From Myroides odoratimimus (GTDB taxonomy: Bacteria; Bacteroidota; Bacteroidia; Flavobacteriales; Flavobacteriaceae), in assembly GCF_001485415.1 (NCBI RefSeq), contig NZ_BCMQ01000026.1, positions 1 through 48,303 on the forward strand: a stretch of 48,303 nt of DNA, read 5' to 3'. The notes beneath the pieces were generated by a model. It was not told where the DNA came from, searched no databases, and saw only the letters and a program-made list of their open reading frames with translations. The number at the start of each line of letters is the position of its first letter. Position 1 is the stretch's first letter. The position numbers were made by a program, and so were the translations under genes. Below are positions 43,291-48,303 of the stretch, piece after piece.

Positions 43291-43827
43291 TTAAAAATCA
43301 TCAGCAAACCACTCTTCTTCTAGATCATCATCTTCATCATGGATTGTATTTGTATTGAGTTGAAGTCTATCTATAAAGTTTTCAAAACTATTCGCTATCA
43401 GATATAAACTATTAGTAGGTAAATCATCATGAGCATAATAATAGATACTTCCATTGGACATATTGATTAAGATATAATCTCCTGGGTTTCCTTCAGCAAA
43501 CACAAAATAATGTTTGTCAATCTGATCTAGTAATGACTTTCTTGTGTTTTGTAGAGATTCGTCATCAGCTCCCCAACCATAAATGAAAGATACAGGGATT
43601 GTATTATCGCTATAGCCTACAGGGATTCTATCAATACTTTTGACAACGATATCATTATTAAATAGACCATAACCATAACGAGTGGAGAATGTAAGATATG
43701 CTTTAGGTAACTGTAAATTATTATATTTAATATACTGCGCTATATCCAAATTATGATCATTCAGTTTTATAAAAGTGGATAGTATTTCTACCCCTCCCAG
43801 CTTGTTTAATTTATCCTCCCAGTTCAT
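43291..43827 (-). CDS. SMI1/KNR4 (SUKH)-like protein, possible orphan immunity protein
   Basis: A 178-residue cytoplasmic protein. The pattern LPKAYLTFSTRYGYGLFNND near the start, then HYFVFAEGNPGDYILINMSNG and SIYYYAHDD, follows the SUKH plan (an N-terminal helix with YxxFY-like residues, then strands ending in a GD-Y/F-x-x turn). SUKH proteins are frequent immunity proteins against contact-dependent or type VI toxins, but no toxin gene is next to it. The C-terminus is strongly acidic (DEDDDLEEEWFADD). Its role as immunity protein is an inference. Confidence 0.7.
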   Translation of the reverse strand: MNWEDKLNKLGGVEILSTFIKLNDHNLDIAQYIKYNNLQLPKAYLTFSTRYGYGLFNNDIVVKSIDRIPVGYSDNTIPVSFIYGWGADDESLQNTRKSLLDQIDKHYFVFAEGNPGDYILINMSNGSIYYYAHDDLPTNSLYLIANSFENFIDRLQLNTNTIHDEDDDLEEEWFADDF

Positions 43828-43977
43828 AAGTGACTTTATATATGTAAGAATGGTTTAAATAGCGAGTACTAATTTAAAAGCTATTCGCTATTAAGATAAT
43901 GCGTAAGTGCCTTAAATTATTGTGATATACTCTACTAGATTTAAAGAATAATGTGCTGTGAATTAGCCTTTGCTATT

Positions 43978-44994
43978 TCACTCTCTCTGTTCCTTTTCAG
44001 CCTTTAGTGCTTCTAAGACATATCGCACTTCATAAATAACCCCTTCATGCTTATTATCTCTAGTAGAATACTCTCTTGACTTTATTTCTTTTATGATTTT
44101 CTTTCTGACTTGACGAATGAGTCCAGGCGGTAGTTCTTTTTTAGTTATGGACTCTTCTTCCATAAGTGGGATAGGAAGAGAGGATTCACTTACATTATCC
44201 GTTATAGGAACAAGTGTTCCCTCGTTTCCAGTCTCCATGTTATCTGTTTCTCTGTTCCCAGTTTCCTTATTCTCAGTTTCCCTGTTATCTGTTTCCCTGT
44301 TATCTGTTTCTCGGTTCCCTGTTCCCTCATATCCAGCCCCCTCAATATCCATTTCTAATGTTCCATGAAAGCAACTTGTACTATGTACACTACCATCTTC
44401 TGCTTTCCACATACTCCACAGATAGACTTTCCCCTCTTGCCATTCCTTAGGTAAAGAGAAGTGAGTATATCTATCTTTGCGTTGCCCGATATTAGAGATG
44501 GTCGTGAATTTATCTAATTCTTCGTGATACGCCATAATCGTTAGTACGTCTGTATCTAGCGTCAGGGGATTGATCAGATGATTATCCCATTGTACTTTTA
44601 GCTTACCTGTTTTGAGTGTGCTGATTTTCTTAATCACAGCAGGAGCTAGGGTTCCAATAGAGAGCAGCACCTTGTCTATTTGTACATATTGCTCTCCTTC
44701 ATGTATTGCGATGCCTTGTTTCATCAGTCTAGAAATCATTTGTTCTTTTCCTGTCATCCATTTCTCTCCGTTGTAGACCGCAGGGCAATGCGCATTGACA
44801 AAATCCTTGAACTTACTAGCGAAGGTAGAGACGAGACTCATCTTATTCCATTGTTTTAGCTGAGCCTCTGTCGCTTTTTTACTTGATTTTAGCGGCTTAG
44901 CGCGGAGTATATTTCTCCCTCTCCACAGTACGCCCACTACGGTTCCTACTTTTCCTACTACAGCACCTAATATTCCTTCTTTGATTTCTGCCAT
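43978..44994 (-). CDS. DUF6266-family protein with pentapeptide tandem repeat
   Basis: A 338-residue protein. The start MAEIKEGILGAVVGKVGTVV and WRGRNILRAKP, followed by ATEAQLKQWNKMSLVSTFAS, is characteristic of DUF6266, a Bacteroidota family of unknown function whose N-terminus resembles small-residue-rich phage or surface assembly proteins. A beta-rich region (about 105-215) is followed by seven tandem copies of a five-residue unit (226-260, consensus xNRET), then a linker and a basic helical tail (about 290-338, KKIIKEIKSRE). Most family members end before the repeat, so the tail is an extension. No membrane segment. Confidence 0.7.
   Translation of the reverse strand: MAEIKEGILGAVVGKVGTVVGVLWRGRNILRAKPLKSSKKATEAQLKQWNKMSLVSTFASKFKDFVNAHCPAVYNGEKWMTGKEQMISRLMKQGIAIHEGEQYVQIDKVLLSIGTLAPAVIKKISTLKTGKLKVQWDNHLINPLTLDTDVLTIMAYHEELDKFTTISNIGQRKDRYTHFSLPKEWQEGKVYLWSMWKAEDGSVHSTSCFHGTLEMDIEGAGYEGTGNRETDNRETDNRETENKETGNRETDNMETGNEGTLVPITDNVSESSLPIPLMEEESITKKELPPGLIRQVRKKIIKEIKSREYSTRDNKHEGVIYEVRYVLEALKAEKEQRE
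44215..44319. repeat. Seven-copy 15-bp tandem repeat inside the DUF6266 gene
   Basis: Units of 15 bp encode GNRET, DNRET, DNRET, ENKET, GNRET, DNMET and GNEGT. Because the unit is a multiple of three, copy-number change alters linker length without breaking the frame. Confidence 0.85.
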
Positions 44995-45591
44995 GATTAT
45001 CTCGTTTTTTGGTTATTACAAGATATAAAATACTGATATATGATTATTTAACTGTTCAAACAATCGATAAAAGAAGTTGTCCTAATGTACATCACACTTT
45101 ATAAAAATGAGGACATGAAATGAAGAATATCAAAGCGAATGATTTCGCCTTCTATAGAGCTTATTTTTAATGCTGTATGATCATATTAAGTTTTCATAAA
45201 AGAAGAGTAGAAGAAGTATAAAAGGAGTATTATTGGGCAAAAGTTGCTTTAACCCCGTTATTGTCCTAGTATTCTCCAACTATTGTCCAAGGAAAGGCTC
45301 TTGTAGTGTATTTTTACTGACCTTGTCAAGTAGTTGGTATAATTAGGATTTCTAATAAATAACTGATATACAACTTATAATGTTTTTGTGCAATTAAAAA
45401 AAATTAGAAAAAAGGAACCTTTTAGCAGGATTGGTTTTCTTCAAGAGGAGACAAGTGAAGGAAAGAAGAGAAATTAGAGAGGGTATTCTTATTTTTTGAC
45501 TGTAATCAGAACGAAAAGAAGAAAAAGTGTTTTTAAGTTTTGGGGTAATTCTGTGAGGGTAGTGTATGTAATTATCTCACTAGTATTTCTC

Positions 45592-45624
45592 TATAGGATG
45601 AGATTCTTCGCAGGCTCAGAATGG
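45592..45624. repeat. 33-nt interspersed repeat, copy 1
   Basis: Core GATTCTTCGCAGGCTCAGAATG after TATAGGATGA. The core is an imperfect palindrome (ATTCT...AGAAT). Confidence 0.75.
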
Positions 45625-45640
45625 ACATTAGGAGTGGATG

Positions 45641-45673
45641 TATAGGATGGTATTCTTCGTAGACTCAGAATGA
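45641..45673. repeat. 33-nt interspersed repeat, copy 2
   Basis: TATAGGATGG, then TATTCTTCGTAGACTCAGAA; differs from copy 1 at five or so positions, some of which keep the palindrome weakly. Confidence 0.75.
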
Positions 45674-45778
45674 TTACAACTGGAAATATTAATTGTTAAT
45701 CATATAACACGGAACTACTAATCCGTTATCTATGTCATACTTACGATAGGAAGGGTCTCACAGGTAACTCTACAATCA

Positions 45779-45811
45779 TGTAGGATGGGATTCTTCGCAA
45801 GCTCAGAATGA
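45779..45811. repeat. 33-nt interspersed repeat, copy 3
   Basis: TGTAGGATGG, then GATTCTTCGCAAGCTCAGAA; same orientation as the other two, 105 bp after copy 2. Confidence 0.75.
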
Positions 45812-45844
45812 CAAAAGAGGTGTAGTAGGATTTACTGAGATTAT

Positions 45845-45887
45845 TAAAAAAAGAAAGGTTGAACTCAGTGATGAGATTCAACCTTTC
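45845..45887 (-). terminator. Terminator of the repeat-built surface protein gene
   Basis: GAAAGGTTGAA (45853-45863) and TTCAACCTTTC (45877-45887) form an 11-bp stem; on the minus strand a long T run follows. It lies 25 bp past the stop codon. Confidence 0.92.
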
Positions 45888-45912
45888 GGAAGTATAAACA
45901 GAAAGTAAAAAA

Positions 45913-48303
45913 TTATTTGATGATGAAGTTGATAATTTTCTTTTCGTTATTGATTAGAATAACTGCGATGTATTTACCACTTTGTAAATGTGGTGGGAGG
46001 TGAACACTGTTCTCTCGGTTGGGAAGTTCTGCCTCTAATACCTTGTTTCCTAGTATAGAATATATTTCTAGTCTAGCAGGACTAAAAGTGGTTCTATCCA
46101 TATCAAAAACAATATTGATTATTTTGTTCTGATCTACTGGATTTGGGAACAGTTTGACCTTGTTTGTATTATTGATCTCTATAATTTGTTTACAGGTATA
46201 GACTTTTTCTCCTTTATCCGTTGTCAGTATTAAGTGATGTTTGACTTGATTATTGTTATTGATATCACTGTACGCCCCTGCTACATAATAGTTATTTGTA
46301 CTCACTAGCATATTATCTCTATACCAATTAAATGAGGTGAAGTTAAAACCTCCGTTTGTGGCTGAGTTCATATTAATGACAAAAGAATTATCAGGCTTCA
46401 TTATCGCTACTTTTTCGAAAGGTACGGGTCTGATTAGTTCTATTGTGTATTCTCTAGTGAGTGTCTGTGATTCAGATTTAACTGTTACAGGAATTGTAAA
46501 CGTACCTGCATAATGTAATAAGTATTCCTCTTTTATGTTGTTAGTGATAAAAGCTCCTGCACTTAATTCATTAAACTCTATTCGAGCATATTTTTCTCCA
46601 CAAGGCAAGATGTATGTTATCTTATTGGTTGGGTTTTTAAACACTTGTTCATTAATAGATAATTCAACTATATCAGCTGCTTCATCATCACTTCTGATGA
46701 CCAAAGTTGCTGTTATTACATAAGGCATTGGAGCATAATTACTACTTCCTTCAATGGTCGCTTTTACTTGATATTTCCCTATTTCTGTATGTGTATTGTT
46801 TTCATAAGTCACTTTTAGAGGATGGGGTAAGTTTCCTGTCAAGGTAAGTGTTTTAGGTTGACCGTCATATACAAAAGCTTGGTTAGGAAATGAAATGAAT
46901 TTGTGTATATCAAGTGGCTTGATTGTAAGATTAGCTGTGCGTTTGCTAGTAATATAATTATCGCCTTCTAGTGTAACACTAGCTTTGTAAATGCCTGCGT
47001 CTGTGTGAATATTATTTTCGTAAGTGGCAGTCACTCCTTTAGGCAGTTTTCCTTTGATTAAGATCTTCTGAGGTTTACCTGTATAATCCACTATAAGTTT
47101 GCTAAATGTGATATTAGTTAGTTTAGCTTTCTCTATTGTTAATTTGGCTGTTTTAGTACCAATAAGGATTGATTTATAATAGAAAGAAGCTTTTATACTA
47201 TATTCTCCTGCGTTGTCATAGTAGTTTCTGTCATATTCTACATTGACTTCATTAGGAATATTGTATGCTTCTAGTTTATGAGAGTTACCATTGTAAATAA
47301 CAGATTTATCTTCAAATATAACGTTGTCCAGCATTGGTAGAGTTTCGCCTTCGTGGCTTATAGCTAATATTGCTGTCATTGTATAAGGCATAGGAGTGTA
47401 GTTACTACTTCCTTCTAATGTGGCTGTAACCGTATAGTGTCCAATGTCTGTATGCGTATTGTTTTGATAAGTAATACGTAGCCCTTGAGGTATATGCCCT
47501 TCTATATTTAAAGATTTTGGCTGTCCATCATACTTGAACGATTGATTCTTTAATCTCACTAATCTAGTCAGATCTGCTGGTCGAATGATCAATAGATTTG
47601 TACGAGTACTTGTGATATAGTTGTCTCCTTCTAATTTTACAGATGCTTTATATGTACCTGCGTTAGTAGCTTTGTTGTTTTTATAGGTAGCAGTTACTCC
47701 TAGAGGTAGTTCTCCTTCTAATAGTAGTTCGTGTTCTTTGCCATCGTAGGTTACTTCTTTTTTACTAAACTTTACTCCTGTGATACGCGCTTTCTCAATA
47801 GTAAGTGTAGCAGACTTAGTTCCTAGTAAGATATCCTTGAAATAGAATGACGCTACTACTTGATATGTACCCGTGTTGATGTACTTATTTAGGTTGTATT
47901 TTACAGTTACTAAGTCAGGAAGATTAGTTGCTTCAATCGAGATTACTTCTCCAGTGTACGTTTCTGTTTTGTGTTCAAAAATCACTTTGTCTAAAGAAGG
48001 TAATTCTTCTTGTACTTTAGTAATTGATAAAGTCGCAGATACTCTATATGGCATTGGTGTATAATTACTACTACCACTTAGTGTGGCTGTGACAGTATGG
48101 TTACCTACTTCTGTGTGTGTATTGTTAGTATAAGTAAGTGTTAGTTCTTGTGGAACTTCACCTGATATTATAAGTGACTTTGGCTTACCATCATATATAA
48201 AGGATTTACTTTTTAGTTCCACTAATTGAGTAATATCAGCAGGTAGTATGATGAGCTCATTTGATCTGGTACTTGTGATATAATTGTCTCCTTCTAATTT
48301 TAC
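45913..48303 (-). CDS. Secreted surface protein with MBG-like repeats and type IX sorting domain (5' part outside window)
   Basis: The frame stays open to the right edge, so the protein is partial: 796 residues seen, with its N-terminus missing. A GTG at 48222 lies inside a repeat and is not the start. Residues up to about 540 are bacterial Ig-like modules of the MBG type in groups of three (about 79, 70 and 72 residues), each with YDGxPKSL or YxGK and an xxAGxYxxxxxLEGxxNY closing part. The three-module group recurs with a period of exactly 221 residues. A cadherin-like or linker region follows, and the C-terminal about 80 residues (KLFPNPVDQ, LEIYSILGNKVLEAEL, SGKYIAVI) are a type A sorting domain for the type IX secretion system. 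It probably serves adhesion or gliding. Confidence 0.9.
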   Translation of the reverse strand, partial: VKLEGDNYITSTRSNELIILPADITQLVELKSKSFIYDGKPKSLIISGEVPQELTLTYTNNTHTEVGNHTVTATLSGSSNYTPMPYRVSATLSITKVQEELPSLDKVIFEHKTETYTGEVISIEATNLPDLVTVKYNLNKYINTGTYQVVASFYFKDILLGTKSATLTIEKARITGVKFSKKEVTYDGKEHELLLEGELPLGVTATYKNNKATNAGTYKASVKLEGDNYITSTRTNLLIIRPADLTRLVRLKNQSFKYDGQPKSLNIEGHIPQGLRITYQNNTHTDIGHYTVTATLEGSSNYTPMPYTMTAILAISHEGETLPMLDNVIFEDKSVIYNGNSHKLEAYNIPNEVNVEYDRNYYDNAGEYSIKASFYYKSILIGTKTAKLTIEKAKLTNITFSKLIVDYTGKPQKILIKGKLPKGVTATYENNIHTDAGIYKASVTLEGDNYITSKRTANLTIKPLDIHKFISFPNQAFVYDGQPKTLTLTGNLPHPLKVTYENNTHTEIGKYQVKATIEGSSNYAPMPYVITATLVIRSDDEAADIVELSINEQVFKNPTNKITYILPCGEKYARIEFNELSAGAFITNNIKEEYLLHYAGTFTIPVTVKSESQTLTREYTIELIRPVPFEKVAIMKPDNSFVINMNSATNGGFNFTSFNWYRDNMLVSTNNYYVAGAYSDINNNNQVKHHLILTTDKGEKVYTCKQIIEINNTNKVKLFPNPVDQNKIINIVFDMDRTTFSPARLEIYSILGNKVLEAELPNRENSVHLPPHLQSGKYIAVILINNEKKIINFIIK
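46693..48303. repeat. 663-bp tandem super-repeat in the surface protein gene
   Basis: The same residue of the YDGxPKSL motif occurs at intervals of exactly 221 codons (twice), and the segment at the window edge, VKLEGDNYITSTR, recurs 221 codons later. At least two full periods plus parts of others are present, and more may lie beyond the edge. Confidence 0.88.

Larger units (their letters stand above)
44995..45852. other. Long gene-free region
   Basis: The first about 600 bp are AT-rich, with stops in every frame and no recognised RNA gene. The last part carries three copies of a 33-nt repeat, listed separately. It precedes the terminator of the large surface protein gene. Confidence 0.55.

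Noticed and set aside
44117..44450. Plus-strand open frames opposite the DUF6266 gene
   Set aside because: They are shadows of the 15-bp tandem repeat, which lacks stops in several frames; composition (Ser, Phe, Pro, Val runs) is not protein-like.
45592..45811. Possible CRISPR array from three 33-nt repeats
   Set aside because: Spacing is irregular (16 and 105 bp between copies), copies differ from each other, and no cas gene is in the window.
48220..48222. GTG at 48222 as start of the surface protein
   Set aside because: The same frame continues without a stop to the window edge and encodes more of the repeat, so the gene starts outside the window.

Overview
This window reads as the chromosome of a low-GC member of the Bacteroidota, most likely family Flavobacteriaceae; Myroides is a plausible genus, but that is inference. 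The signs are a type IX secretion sorting domain at the right end, promoters of the Bacteroidota form (TTG, 19-20 bases, TANNTTTG), weak or absent Shine-Dalgarno sequences, a fused SecDF, a short histone H1-like protein, and a tyrosine recombinase of the CTnDOT branch.

Layout. (1) 1-1.9 kb is the edge of a mobile element: a 5'-truncated helix-turn-helix gene, two inverted repeats and an integrase, lying on the 3' side of a tRNA-Ser(UGA) gene. (2) 2.1-17.8 kb is an accessory block framed by two almost identical tRNA-Ser(UGA) genes in the same orientation. It carries regulators (Crp/Fnr, MocR, two AraC), two GNAT acetyltransferases, a histone-like protein, a metallophosphoesterase, a three-gene drug efflux operon with a divergent AraC regulator, a short-chain dehydrogenase, an exported esterase next to an AraC gene, hypothetical proteins and several gene remnants. 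(3) 18.4-36.5 kb is mostly core: thrS-infC-rpmI-rplT, a CYTH protein, ftsE, an LrgAB-type pair, a large TPR protein with an outer-membrane barrel protein, a GreA-like protein, gyrB, mdh and secDF. (4) 36.6-43.0 kb starts with an unusual methyltransferase fused to two degenerate Nudix-like regions, followed by a DUF4177 protein, lgt, yidD, cysS and folE. (5) 43.3-48.3 kb is accessory: a SUKH-like protein, a DUF6266 protein with an in-frame 15-bp tandem repeat, a gene-free stretch with three copies of a 33-nt repeat, and the 3' part of a surface protein built from 221-residue super-repeats and ending in a type IX sorting domain. That gene runs off the right edge.

How the genes work together. 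The efflux operon encodes inner-membrane pump, adaptor and outer-membrane channel, and the gap to its divergent regulator holds a 15-bp palindrome that is a good operator candidate. thrS-infC-rpmI-rplT is the usual translation cluster, with infC apparently starting at AUA. folE and cysS are 17 bp apart and probably co-transcribed. SecDF, Lgt and YidD serve protein export, lipoprotein maturation and membrane insertion, matching the many exported proteins here. No complete new multi-gene system is evident. The best candidates for something undescribed are the methyltransferase/Nudix-like fusion at 36.6-38.8 kb, the repeat-built surface protein at the right end, and the tRNA-framed accessory block.
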